Below are positions 22,394-35,915 of a stretch of DNA of 64,000 nucleotides, piece by piece. Position 1 is the first letter of the stretch. Each line of letters begins with the position of its first letter. Where the stretch lies: the NCBI GenBank assembly GCA_946699065.1, contig CAMPDV010002038.1, forward strand, positions 1 through 64,000, read 5' to 3'. The notes under the pieces were generated by a model, which saw only the letters and a program-made list of their open reading frames with translations, was not told the DNA's origin and searched no databases. Position numbers and translations under genes: made by a program. The DNA is from Loxodes magnus (taxonomy: Eukaryota; Ciliophora; Karyorelictea; Loxodida; Loxodidae).

Positions 22394-25080
22394 ATGTGAA
22401 ATTTGTAATAAGATTGGAAACTATTGAGAAATTGTTGGGAGAGAGAAAGAATAGAAAATAAACTAAAAGAAAAGAAAATATTTGAAGGAGATGACCTCCA
22501 TTTTTTCAGCTTTGAATGGCAATATCCGAAAGAAGAAGTTAAGGATTTATGAACTGCTTGAAAAAACCTTGAAATATGAAACCTGGAGAAGGTAGAAATG
22601 CAAGGGGACTAGTAGTAAGCCAGGGCTGAAGAGAAAACTATTATTTTGATTGTATTGTATTGGGTAAAAAGATTAATATATTAAAGTATTTAAAATTTAA
22701 CGATTTGACTTACTTACAATATCTAGAGTTTTACGATAGATTTATAAAAAAAGAAAATGGAATTTTCATATAAAGCAAAAATTCTAAGAATAAAAAATTT
22801 CTTAATAATTAGCAATAATTAACTTCAAACTAACTTAGGCAAATTCCAAACAAAGTTAATTAATTATTTATTTAAAAAAATGGATACTATATTTAAATCA
22901 ATTATTAGTAAGATAACTACAACAAAATTTTTCCTATTAAGTAAGATTTAAAAAATTAATTTGGTCTTTCGACTTAATAAAGAAGAAGTCGAGATAAGAA
23001 ATAAAAATATCAAAAAAAGTTTATCCAATACTATAAAAATTGAGAAGACTTAAACACAAATAGAAATGTAAGAATTATAGAAGAATGTATAACAGTTTAG
23101 TATTAGAGAATTATCATTGTATATAATAATAAATTAAATTCTGGTGATATTGATGCATTTAAACTTCTTTCCTATTAACTTTCAGAAGTATCTGGAGATT
23201 TTTTAAATCGATCTCTTAATTAATGTAACTGTCTTGAAATTCTCAGTCAGTAGTATTAGGCTTTCATCCTATAAATTTGTTCTGCTTTTAATAGTTTTTT
23301 CTTATTATCTTCTTATTTTAATTAGATTTCTTTCTGATGCTAATGTATCTTTCTATTTTTCAATAATTTCCATCAGCGATTGCAGAGATTACCTTGTATT
23401 TTGCAAAAATACATTTTCTTCTTTCTTAGGTTTGCTTCTTTATCTTCAAATTTTTCAATCTGATCATATCCTCTTTCAGATCTAAAAATTCGACCTGATT
23501 TTAACTGTCGGCATTTTTCAACTAGCTGCTGTTCTATTTAGACGTCTGATATTTTTGTTTTTAAGTCATAATTATAGAATTATCTACTCTGGCGTTGCCT
23601 CACATTTTATAAGGCTTAGAATCTCCCCTTTCTTGCGATTTATTCCTTATTTCCATTTATTATTGCTTGATATTGGTCTCCTTTTCGAGAAATCAAGAAG
23701 TTATAGCCTAGATTATTTTAAAAGATTGAAATAACCGTCCTAAATTTTATAATCCCCCTTTCTCCTTGGTAGCATCTAATGCAAGATTACTCGCAATGCA
23801 GTATACATTGCACCAGATTACCCACTAGTTCTCCTGACAGCAACTGACATCCATATTTTAAGAATATATACAATAAGAATAACATTTTCCCAGCAACAAA
23901 AGAAAGATTAAAATAAGCATTAAAATTAAATCTAAAACTAATAACTTTTTGGCTCAATCACACAAGAGGTTGATTAAAAGATTACTAGTTAGAATTTTAA
24001 TTTAAGTGGGTACGAATTTTTACTTGGTAGCATCATCAATTTATATGCTAAGTTTGAAAAGTAAATTGAAGATAGCATAAACTCTCAGAAGGATAGAAAT
24101 AATAATAATGAGGCTAATTTAATTTTACATATCTTAAATAACTTAATATATTAAAATTCTTGTGTTTAAAGATAGTTTAATACTGTTCAGTAATTTTTAT
24201 GGAATATGAACTTTTACCAGTAATTTTAAACTTTACTGATGTTGAAAATCAAAAACCCAGTTAATAAGAAACTACTGAAAAAGAAAGAAAAATAATCAAA
24301 AAATTTCGGAATAGATAAACTATGTATAACACAAACTGGTATCTATGAATAAAAACTCTTCGTAAGATCACTTGAACGGTTACAATGGTAATCTCCCACT
24401 TATTAAAACGACATGATACTCACCAATATTAAAAAAGTATCAGCAAGATTTGGTTGAAATTCCAGGAATTATACAGCTTTATTAACTTTAAAAATAATAG
24501 AAAATTAAATATGCTATCATAACCTTCAACATAAAAGTAATAATAAATTTAAAAAACACTTTATAGCAAGAAAATTAGATTCTGGTTTTGAAGGTAATCT
24601 TTTAATAAGATCTAACTGAGTGATGGTTTTTCAGTAAAAATAATAATAATAGTTGATAATATAGAAGCACATAAGTATTTATATCTACTAACTTAATTTG
24701 ATTTCCTAATCTTGGAATATAATTAGGATAATTGTAAATTAGATTACTTTGATATATATATTTAGTTATTTAAAATATAAGTATTTTATAGTACTAAGTA
24801 TAGTACTATAGTATATATTTAATTGGGTATAATTAATAACGAATTTAACAATAGAACTTTATTATGATATAAAGTGAAATAAACTTTTATAACTATATAT
24901 AGAAATTTACTTACTCCAACTTTTAAATTCTAGTAGAATAAGAAAGACTATTCTCTTGGATTATCTTAAAATTTTAATTATCAACTTAGAAAGAATCAAA
25001 CAGGACCAAAATAAATAGTATTTAAAATTGCTTGACTCAACTAAAATTGGTATTAAAATATAAACTAAATCCAATTTTAA
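22394..25080 (+). pseudogene. Gene D1, unknown protein, frameshifted
   Basis: From ATG 22,394 the frame gives MWNLQQDWKLLRNC, then FEGDDLHFFSFEWQYPKEEV and TAWKNLEIWNLEKVEMQG. At the G run 22,604-22,607 unit 1 has four G where unit 2 has five; with five, the frame continues directly into GLVVSQGWRENYYFDCIVLG and DAFKLLSYQLSEVSGDF. With four the protein is cut, so unit 1 is broken. Downstream to about 25,080 the same frame stays plausible but other frames compete after 24,030, so the end is uncertain. Many Trp are TGA. No known domain recognised; a transposase or nuclease cannot be excluded. Confidence 0.45.
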
Positions 25081-25900
25081 TTTTTATAGTTTTGGTAGTC
25101 TTTTTTTGCTTTATAATGTAATTTTAGTTTATAGTATAAAGAATAAAACTAAAAGTAAAAATTATATTTTTAGGAGGGATAAATTAACATTCATTTAACT
25201 AAAATTAAGATATCATATCTTCATTTATAAGGCTTACAGGTTAGTTTTAGTACCTATTTAATAATAGAATGTTGTATAGGTTTAATAATAACTCTATCTA
25301 TTTAGAAATAGAAGTAGCTTTAATTAAACTTAAATCCTATAGAAAAAGAGAAAACCTTATTAGAATCTACTGATTATAAATATAACAAACCTATAAGAGA
25401 AAAAGTATCTTAATATATAAAGCAAAGGCAAATCTTAATTAAGCCAAAGTTATTATAGTAAATATTAAATTTTGCTTTCAATTAAAATAATCAAAATATT
25501 TTAGTCTTAAGTAAAAATAAAGGTATTAGTATTTTTATATTTTATACTTTTTCTACAGCAACATTCTATAAAGATGAAGGAATTATATTAGTAACAAAAA
25601 AGAGAAAAATGAGAGATATAAAATATCTTACTTATTTAAATGGCATTTTTTCATTAACTTGAATTATTCATTTAAGAGTTAACTATAAAGAGAAAAACTT
25701 ATTTAATCTAAATATTTGTAAGCATCTTAATGGATTTTAAAATGTTTGAGAATTAATAAATTTAATTAAAAGATATAAGAGCAATCAGAGTATATGCTAT
25801 TACTAAGTTAGTGCTAAATAAATGTTTATTTTATAAAAGGATAATAAAATTAAAGAATTATGCTTAATTATTTTTTAAATATTTAAGTATAAAAAAAATT
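25081..25900 (+). other. Leader before A'1
   Basis: AT-rich, no gene seen. Related to 400-1,125 before gene A1, showing that a segment of leader plus gene was duplicated. Followed by the same conserved start block at about 25,903-25,963. Copy at 55,691-56,515. Confidence 0.5.
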
Positions 25901-25963
25901 TAAAATTATAACGGAAAGGTAAAAAAAATAATTTAAAGGATAAATAAAGACTTAATTTTTTAA

Positions 25964-27240
25964 TATGAAGTTACTGAAAATCATATTATGAATTTTTTAT
26001 ACTTTATTTTTCTTTGTATAGAATAGTAAATTCTTCTTAAAACTTTTGGATAAATGTTCTATCATTTTTTTCGCTTTTACTAATGTTCTCTATTACAGTA
26101 TCATCTATTTTTAAGAGAGAATGTAAAATTGACTAATGAGAGACACTTTAGTGTATCTTTATTCCTTTTATTTATAAAAAATATATTGATTATAATTTAA
26201 TTTTTATCCCTATTTTAACTAATTTATTTTCGTTTTATTTCCTTAAACGAATGTAAAAATGATTTTTCTTATTTTATTAAAAATTTATAGAAATTTAATT
26301 ATTTATTTAACAAAAATATATAATTGAATGAAATTTTTGTATTATTTATTTTAAATTATTTTGGTAGTAATAAATTTAATAGAATTAATCCTTTTTTAAG
26401 TGCTTAAGGAAATGTTTTAATTAATTTTAATTATCTTTAGTAAATTTTACTCTGCTTAGAATAGTACAACTATAAAGCTTTTAAATGGTTAGTCTATTAT
26501 TTAATGAGTGTTTTATGCAAATCTTAGAATTTTAATAAAATAGATATTGAAAGTTATGTTCATAGATTAAATTTAGATTTCTATGATAAAAAACATTTTT
26601 TTCTACTTTTTGTTTACAATTGTCGGTTTTTTTAATCCAGTAAGATGATTTTGCATTTTATTTGATTCGCTTTTAGATAGATTAGCAATAAAAGACCAAA
26701 ATTTCTAAAATATTTAAAATTAGATTAGAATCTTATCTTTCAGAGTTTATTCATAGTAATATAATAATTGTAGAGTGATTCAAATTTCACAATCTAAGGA
26801 TTCAAGTTAGTTGATAAAGAAATGCTTATAAAAATTGATAGATTAAGCTAATAATAATTAAACAATTTTATTTCGAAGGATTTAACTATGGCCAAAATGA
26901 AATAACATATCACTAAATTTATATAAACAAAGGAATTATACTGACTTAGTAAAACTAAAAAGATTAAAAAACTGAAAATAGGATTTTAAATAATTAGTTA
27001 GAAATAAAGAAAAAAAGTTAAATTAAAGCCAGCAAAAATGAAAGATAAAAGAAATTTATACTAACTACTAAAGTATAGATAAGAAAACAACTAGAAAAAG
27101 AAGGATTTCTGCAAATAAATAAAATTAACCAATTTTAAAGAGTAAAAATCAAATAATTATAAGATGAAAAGGATTCGATATCTAAATTCAAGCTAAGGTG
27201 AAAATGTTTTAGAGTCTAAACTAAATGAAAGGAAAAAAAG
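25964..27240 (+). pseudogene. A'1, internally deleted copy of gene A
   Basis: Begins like gene A (MKLLKIILWIFYTLFFFVQN) and follows it to about 26,685, where the sequence jumps to the part of gene A near 3,607. The two sides share GATTAGCAAT at the junction, so about 1.7 kb was lost, probably at a short homology. The C-terminal motif SSQGENVLES is kept near 27,200. After the junction the frame appears to differ from that of A1. Unit 2 has the same junction at about 57,300, so the deletion predates the unit duplication. Confidence 0.55.
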
Positions 27241-28950
27241 TAATAAAGGTCTTATCATTTAAAAAATTATAAAACATATTTAAAAGACTATAAATAAAAA
27301 TGTTAATATGTAATTAAAATTGATTTAATAATATAAATGAACAGATTTAAATAAAAGTAGATATTTATAAAATTTGCACTTATAAATAAAATAAAGTAGC
27401 TTATAATCTTGGATAAAAATGAATATCGATTATATATAATAAAAAACATAAATTGTATATACTATCAAAAATTATATAGTAAATAATCTATTTGAAAAAG
27501 CGTAAAAATTGAATAATATCTTATAAAAATAACATATAGTTCATAAATAAATAACGCTTTAAATTGTTGTTATGAAAAAGATATTAAATAAAGTAATTGA
27601 AAGACAAAAATATTACCTATAAAAAATAAGCGTAGCCAATCATAAATAATTAACCAATTTATAAAATTTATTAAGGCTAAAAGTATAAAAACATTATTTT
27701 ATATGCATAAGAGTGTAAATAATAAAAGCAACTTAAATAGTAAATCTAAAACGAAAAAGTAGAAAATAATAAAATAAATGGTAATTAAAAATATTGATAA
27801 AATATATAATTATATAAAACATTATAAAGAAATAAAAAAGTAAATAATAAAAATATAAGTAAAATTTAAAAATTATAAAGTAAAAAAATTTATTAAAATA
27901 GTAAAATAAAATAATGCTTAAAAAAGTAAAAATATAAATAATTTAAAATTTATGAAATAAAAAAGTAAATTCAGAAAGTAAAAAATAAAAAAATGTGAAT
28001 AATTTCAAAAATTTAATAGTTTGTGATTGATTATCAGTATATTGAAATATAAAGGATAATAATATTGTTAATTTATTAAATACTAGAGTTAAGAAAAAGC
28101 TAGAATTCAAATAAAATGGATTTTATGATAAAGAGCAAAATATTTAATTTATATTAAATAATTTAGAATAAAAGTTTGGCTAATAAACATATATCATAAA
28201 AGAGAAGCATGATTTAGTTGAATATTTAAATGGTTAAAGATAGATTAATAAGCTTCAGTAATTTTTTAGGAATATGAGCTTTTACCAGCAATAATAAGAA
28301 ACCAAAATTGAATATTATATCAAAAATTATATACATTTATATGAAAAAGTGTAAAAGTTGCTTATAAATCTCATAAAAAATTACATAATAATTCCTAACT
28401 AAAATAAATAATTCCTTATAATTTTTTTATGCAAAAGATAATAAGCAAATAAAATTATTTTAATGAAAGAACAAAAATATTACCTACAAAAAATAAACTT
28501 AGCCAATCATAAATAAATCAACTAATATATATAATTTATTACTGATAAATAAATAAACAATTTTATATGCTTAATAATATAATAAAAAGCAAACATGAAT
28601 AGAAAAGTCTAAATCGGAAAAATAGAAAAGAACCTAAAATTAAATACTAATAAAAAATTTATGATTACTAAATTTTTTATAAAGTAAACAAAAGTTTACA
28701 ATAAAATTTAAATTATAATTAAAAAAATTAAAGTTAAAAAAATGTATAAAAATAGTAGAAATAAGAATATTTTATAAAAAAGTAAATGTTTAAATAATTT
28801 AAATTTAAGAAATAAAATTGGAAAGTTTAGAAAATAAATCGTAAAAATAACTAAAAATATTTTATACTTTGTAGTTGAAGATTAATATATAGAAATGCAG
28901 AAGATACAATTATCGTTTTATCAAATATTAGAAAGAAAACTAACATTCAA
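27241..28950. other. A-rich spacer at end of unit 1
   Basis: No gene seen. A mosaic: 27,260-28,250 matches the spacer after gene B, then about 28,235-28,310 matches a piece of gene D (24,171-24,240), then 28,300-28,400 matches the spacer after gene A. Confidence 0.55.
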
Positions 28951-30075
28951 AAAAATTGAATTTATATTAAAAAGCAAAATATTTCATTACTTCTAAATAT
29001 TTTAGAATAAAATTTATTTTTACAAAAAACATATTCTGATAAATTTTTGGTAATTAACACATTATAAAAACTTGATTTAGTTAAAAAAGTTAAAAAGTAG
29101 AATAAGAAGAAGAATAGCGTAAATTAAAAATATCTAGTATTATAAAAAATATCTATATATATAAAATTTTTATAATTATTAAAAAAAATAGTAGATATAA
29201 AATTTTAATTAATAGTAAATGAAAATTTAAATAACCTTAGCAAAATATAAATAAGCATAAAATTATCTAATAAGTAAAAGTAAAATATCCAAATAACTGT
29301 ATATAAAGAATAGTTTTAATAAAGAAAATACTAAAATAAAGATAATAAAGATATTATAGAATTAAAAATTTTAATAAAATTAAGATACCATATCATATAT
29401 ATGACTTGCAGTTTATTTTTAGTACCTATTAGAAGCTTATTAATTTAATTCTACTTAATAATTTTAACTATTAGTAATAAAAATTGATGCAGCTTTAATT
29501 AAGTAAAATTTAAATAGTATAGAAAAGAAGCAAACCTTATTAGAATCTATTGATTATAAATACAACAAATCAATAAAAGTAAAGATATCTTTAATATATA
29601 AATTAAGGGTAAATGTTAATGAAGCCAAAGTTATTATATCAAATATTGCTTTCAATTAAAATAATCAAAACTTTTTTTTGTCTTTAGTAAAAATAAAGGT
29701 ATAAGTATTAATACTTTTTGTGCAGGAAACTTCCATAATGATGAAGGAATTATATAAATAGGGAGAAAATAAAAAAATAGGAATATATATAAAAATTTCT
29801 TAATTATCTTAAGCTTAAAAGCTTTTTCATTAACTTACATTATTTATTAAAAAGTTGTCTAGAAAGAGAAACAATCCTATAATCTAATACTCATAAAGTG
29901 TTCTTATAAACTATAATATGTTTAAGAAATAATTAATTTTATTAAAAGAAAAAGAGCAATCAGAACTAGTTATTATTTACAAAGTTAATTTAAATACTTT
30001 TTATTTATAAAAGAGAGAAAATAAAAGAATTATGATTAATGATTTTTAAATAAATAAGTATAAGAAAAAAATTAA
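28951..30075 (+). other. A-rich leader before gene A2
   Basis: Copy of 1-1,125, no gene seen. Followed by the conserved start block at about 30,076-30,138. Confidence 0.6.
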
Positions 30076-30138
30076 AAATAATAATGGAAAGGTAAAAAAA
30101 ATAATTTAAAGGGTAAATAAAGACTTAATTATTTTAAT

Positions 30139-33100
30139 ATTAAGATACTGAAAATCATATTTTGAATTTTTTATGCTTTATTTTTCTTTGCATAGAATGA
30201 TAATTTCTTTTAATTTTAGATAATGCTCTATCATTTTTATCGCTTTTACTAATGTTCTCTATTACAGTATCATCTATTTTTAAGAGAGAATGTAAAATTG
30301 ACTAATGAGAGATACTTCAGTACTTCTTTGTTTTTTTATAATTTAGTTTATATTCCTGGTTTAAATAATTTATTTTCGTTTTATTTCCTTAAACGACTGT
30401 AAAAATGATTTTTCTTATTTTATTAAAAATTTATAGAAATGTAATTATTTATTTAACAAAAATATATAATTGAATGAAATTTTTGTATTATTTATTTTAT
30501 ATTATTTTGGTAGTAATAAATTTAATAGAATTAATCCTTTTTTAAGTGTTTAAGGAAATGTTTTAATTAATTTTAATTATCTTTAATAAATTTTACTCTG
30601 CTTAGAATAGTACAACTATAAAGCTTTTAAATGGTTAGTCTATTATTTAATGAGTGTTTTATGCAAATCTTAATCCTTCAATTAAATATACATTGAAGAT
30701 TAAAAGTTATGTTCATTGATTAAATTTAGATTTTATGATTAAGACATTGCTTTTCTACTTCTTTTTGCAATCTCTTTAGATTTTTCAATTCAGAAAGATG
30801 AGAATACATTTGATTTAATCCGCTTTTAGAAAGATGAAATTTAAGGAATTAAAATTATACAGATTGGATATTTGCTGTTCGTGTACTTTGATTTTCTTAG
30901 AAAGATTAAAATATTTTGCTTGATTTTTGATGAGAGAGTTCAATTCAACTTTCGTTAGGTTTTTATATAAAACTTAGAGCCTTTTTGTCTTAGTTAATTT
31001 CTTTCACTTGTGAAAGCTAAAAAATTCTAAACTATTATAGATTCCTCAGTACAGCTATAAATGATACTGGTAATTAAAAAGATCTTAAGTGATATGTTAT
31101 AGCAAAAAAGAAGTCTTTGATAGTAGCAAGCTAATGAATGAAGATTCTTTAAGCTATTTACTTAGTTAAAAATGCAAAAATATGACTTGACAAATGTAAG
31201 CTAAATTTAAGAAGTCAAAAACAAGCCTAAGCATGCTAAAAGTAATCCTCAAGCCAACACTATTCAATTATATAGTTGATAAAGTTTCAATTAGATAATT
31301 TATAGATATCTAACTTGCTAGGAATAAGAAAATTCTCTAATCAAGTTTGAATTATTCCAAGATTAAGATTAAAAGGAAAAAGGACAAGTTGTTGATTCTA
31401 TTATTAGAACAAAATCTATAAAGATTGAGAATCATATTTATAACATATGAGAGTCAAATCACTACATCTAGACAAGAAGTTAGACTATAATTAAAATTTA
31501 TGTATGAGAGTATCACTTAGAAAAATCTGCAAGATATTCCTAGATATAATAGTCAAACTATAAAGTTTTTGATTGAACAATTTTACAAGTAAAACTGAAT
31601 AATATTAAGGATGAAAAAAGAATAATATTCGAATATCAAGAATAGAGAACCAAGAAAAATTAAATAAAGCTTTACAAAACAAAAATAATGAAAAATAGAA
31701 AAAAATAGAAATTAAAGATTCGAGTACTTGGAGTATGTCAGAAAATAAATAAATGTTAAAGCAATTTAACATTAGATATAAAAAATTAAAAGCAAATTAA
31801 GAGTTTAGAAATAATAAATAATCTAATATAGATAGAAATAGAATTAAATAAATTTGAGGAAAGAGAATCCCTCCAAAAGAAACTTTTTAAAAAGCTATGT
31901 ATCATTTAAAATTAAATATCCTACAAATTAAACAAATAACACGGAATTATTTTTAAAATATAAATAGATAAAGTTCTGAACAAAACTATTAAGAAAATCT
32001 TAGATAATCTAATGAACAGATTATAAAACTTTTGAGATAAGTTAAAAATTTATGAAAGAAAGGGCAATTAATATTTAGAGTTAAGTGAAATAAACAAAAT
32101 TTTTATAAAGCATAGCTAAAATTAAAAACCTATAGAACATATAACAAATATAAATTCACATAATAAGCAAATGCAAGAAATCAAAATTTAAAAGTAATAA
32201 AGGCAGGATTTTATCAAGAAAACATTTCTTAAATGAAAAATGAAATACTTGGTAAGATTATTAAGGATATATCAAAATTTAACCTTTTGAAGTGAATGTT
32301 ATTAGACAATCATTTAGCGTTATTAAGTTAGAAATAGAAATTATTTAAGCTATATTAGAGTCTATAAAAAAAATTTGAAGCGCTTAGTAAAAAAATTATG
32401 AAAAAGACTTTTTGAAGTAATGATGATTACATTTTTAGGAAATAAGAAGATTATAAAAATGCCATAAACTTATCTAAATTTAATCTTACCTAAGATTAGA
32501 CAGTAGAGATAATTAAATAGCCAAAAAGAATTTTACAGTCGATTAGCAATTAAACTATAATCAGATCAACTATGGAAATCCAGAAATTATAAATTTTTTA
32601 AAAATAGGATTAGAATCTTATCACTTAGAGTTTAGTCAAAGCAATATAATAATTTAAGAGTAATTCGAATTTCATAATCTAAAGATTCAAGTTAGTTGAT
32701 AAAGGAATTTTTATAAAAACTGATAAATTAAGTTAATAATAATTTAGAGATTTCATTTCAAAGGATTTAGATATGACTCAAATGAAATAAAATAGCACAA
32801 AGTTTAATATAAAGTTTAAAAGGAATAATAATATTACTTAGTAAACTAAAATGATTAAACAAGAACTGAAAAAAAAGAAGCTAAAATATTAGTTATAAAG
32901 ATTTAAGAATTAAAAAAGAAGAATCATAGAGATATTGTAAAATTCTGATTTATAGTAAAATTATTTTTTAAATAACAATTAGTTCTTATAAAATGAAATA
33001 AGTAAAGAGGATTTACAAGATGCATATTAGAAAAATAATTGAAGAGAAAACGAAATAAGTTATTAAGGCATAAAATAATAAAAATTAAAGTTAAAGAAAG

Positions 33101-33294
33101 TAAAAATGCTAGATAAAAGAAATTAAATAAACTATTACAAAAGTAGAGAAAAGAAAAAAACTAATATACAGTAGGGAATTTTGCAATTAAATTAAAAAAA
33201 TAATAAAAAATAAATAGAGATTGATTGGTACATAAGTGCAAGCTAAGTAGAAAATAGTTTAGAGTTTATATTAAATGAAAGAAATAAAATGTAA
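30139..33294 (+). pseudogene. Gene A2, start codon changed to ATT
   Basis: Same gene as A1 with scattered substitutions and indels. The ATG of all other copies is ATT at 30,139-30,141. The point equal to TAA 4,367 lies at 33,292, still in the same frame as 30,139, so the rest may be intact. The next in-frame ATG would drop the hydrophobic N-terminus. Could be a translated gene using another start, but more simply it has lost expression of the full protein. Confidence 0.45.
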
Positions 33295-33658
33295 TTAAAA
33301 TATTGCCAATAAAAAAAATAAAGATATATTTAATAAAGAATATAATAAAAGTATTACTTTCTTCTTATAAATTAACTTAATAAAAAATTTATAGTTTTAA
33401 ATAAAAGAAAATATTTTTAAAATTTAAATAAATAATTAAAAAAAAAAAACTTATAAATTTGGATAATAGTGAATATAGATAGGTTATAATAAGAAACAAA
33501 AATTAATATTATATCAAAAATTATATACATTTATATGAAAAAGTGTAAAAGTTGCTTATAAATCTCATAAAAAATTACATAATAGTTCCTAATTAAAATT
33601 ATAATGGAAAGGTAAAAAAAATAATTTAAAGGGTAAATAAAGACTTAATTATTTTAAT

Positions 33659-35915
33659 ATGAAGATACTGAAAATCATATTATGAATTTTTTATGCTTTA
33701 TTTTTCTTTGCATAGAATGATAATTTCTTTTTATTTTAGATAATGCTCTATCATTTTTTTCGCTTTTACTAATGTTCTCTATTACAGTATCATCTATTTT
33801 TAAGAGAGAATGTAAAATTGACTAATGAGAGACACTTTAGTGTATCTTTATTCCTTTTATTTATAAAAAATATATTGATTATAATTTAATTTTTATCCCT
33901 ATTTTAACTAATTTATTTTCGTTTTATTTCCTTAAACGAATGTAAAAATGATTTTTCTTATTTTATTAAAAATTTATAGAAATGTAATTATTTATTTAAC
34001 AAAAATATATAATTGAATGAAATTTTTGTATTATTTATTTTAAATTATTTTGGTAGTAATAAATTTAATAGAATTAATCCTTTTTTAAGTGCTTAAGGAA
34101 ATGTTTTAATTAATTTTAATTATCTTTAGTAAATTTTACTCTGCTTAGAATAGTACAACTATAAAGCTTTTAAATGGTTAGTCTATTATTTAATGAGTGT
34201 TTTATGCAAATCTTAGAATTTTAATAAAATAGATATTGAAAGTTATGTTCATAGATTAAATTTAGATTTCTATGATAAAAAACATTTTTTTCTACTTTTT
34301 GTTTACAATTGTCGGTTTTTTTAATCCAGTAAGATGATTTTGTATTTTATTTGATTGCTTTTAGATAGATGAAATTTAAGGAATTAAAATGGGTAAAGAT
34401 TGGATATTTACTGCTTATGAGCTTTGATTTTCTTTAGAAAGATTAAAGTATTTTGTTTGATTTTTGATGAGAGAGTTCAAGTTAAAAAACTGTAGGTTTT
34501 TATATAAACTTAAAGCATTTTTGTCTTAGTTAGTTTCTTTCATTTGTAAAAGCTGAAAAGCCTCTAAACTATTATAGATTCCTCAGTACAGTTATAAATG
34601 GTACTGGCAATGAAAAAGATCCTTAAGGCATTGTTATATCAAAAAAGAAGTCTTTGATAGAAGCAAGCTAATGAGTGAAGATTCTTTAATCTGTTTACTT
34701 AGTTAAAGATGTAAAAATATGGCTTGACAACTATAAACTTTATTTTAGAAGTTATAAAAACAAGTCTAAGCATGCAAAAGTAATCCTTATACCAACACTA
34801 ATCAATTAGACAACCAAAAGATAAATTTTAAATTAGATAATTTATAGATTCTTAGTTTGTTATAGCAAGATAACTCCATATCAAAATCTAGAATTATTCC
34901 AAGAATAAGATTAAAAGAAAAAACGTCCAAGTTACTGATTCTTTTATTAGAGCAAAAACTTTAAAGAATTGGAAATAAAATTCTATAACTTATCAAAGGC
35001 AAAAAGGTAAACAACTACATTTAGATAAGAAGCAAAACTTAATTAAAAGCATTAGTTTATATTTACGTATAAGAGTATTACTTAGAAAGACCTAAAAGAT
35101 TACTTCTAGATATAATAATAAAACTATAAAATTTTTGATTGAATGATTTGAGGCAGAACAAAAAGGTTGAATATTAAGAAAAGATAATTAAGAAGAATTA
35201 AATAAAACTTTACAAAGAAAAAACTAATTAAAATAGAAAAATTACAAATGAAAGATTCGAGCACTCAAACACCTAATCTAATAAATAAAAGCAGATTTAC
35301 TTTATATGTGAAAATATGAAATACCAAACTAAGAGTAAATATATAATAGAAATAGAATTAAGTAAATTTGATGAAAGGGAATTGTTCCAACAGAGAAATT
35401 TCTTTAGATTATTTAAAATTAAATAGTCTACAAGATATACACATAAAAATGAATTATTATTAAAATATAAACAGGTAAAATCCTGAAGTAAGCTTATATA
35501 ATTTAATGAACAAATTAGAAAACTATTTAGATATGTTAAAAATTTATGAAAGAAACGTAATATTTATAGTAAAGTGAAATCTGATAAACTTTTTTAAGAC
35601 ATAGTTAAAAACCTGTAGAACATCTAACAAATATAAATTAACAAAAAAGGAAAATGTAAGTAAATTAAATCTTAAAAACAATGAAGGAAGAATTTTTAGA
35701 AAGAAAACTTTTTATAAGTAAAAATGAAAGATAAAAGAAATTTTATTAACCACTAAAGTAAAGATAAGAAAACAACTAGAAAAAGAAGGATTTCTACAAA
35801 TAAATTAAATTAACCAATTTAAAAGAGTAAAAAATAATTAATTATAAGGTAAAAAGGATTCGATATCTAAAATCAAGCTAAGGTGAAAATGTTTTAGAGT
35901 CTATATTAAATAAAA
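33659..35915 (+). pseudogene. Gene B2, shortened paralogue of A
   Basis: From ATG 33,659 the N-terminal frame is intact (MKILKIILWIFYALFFFAQN), unlike B1. Near 34,357 one base is missing relative to B1 and A' in the run before the second RWNLRNQN motif, and the frame is lost or altered there. The same block of about 900 bp as in B1 is absent relative to gene A. The end is estimated from the SQ-GEN-LES motif. Confidence 0.45.

Larger units (their letters stand above)
1..28950. repeat. Tandem repeat unit 1 (about 29 kb)
   Basis: The same order of sequence blocks recurs with an offset of about 28.94 kb at the left end (block at 191 matches 29,132), 29,251 bp across the kinase and retroelement, and 30,616 bp at genes C and D. 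Identity is high, with only a few differences per kilobase in the kinase and retroelement part, and more small indels in the A-rich parts. The exact ends of a unit cannot be set because the window starts inside or at the edge of a unit. An assembly artefact joining two alleles is possible but does not easily explain the third partial copy. Confidence 0.93.

Noticed and set aside
24030-24060. A 26-bp GT-AG mini-intron to explain a frame change in gene D
   Set aside because: Removing GTAGC to CTAAG does not bring the two protein-like frames together.
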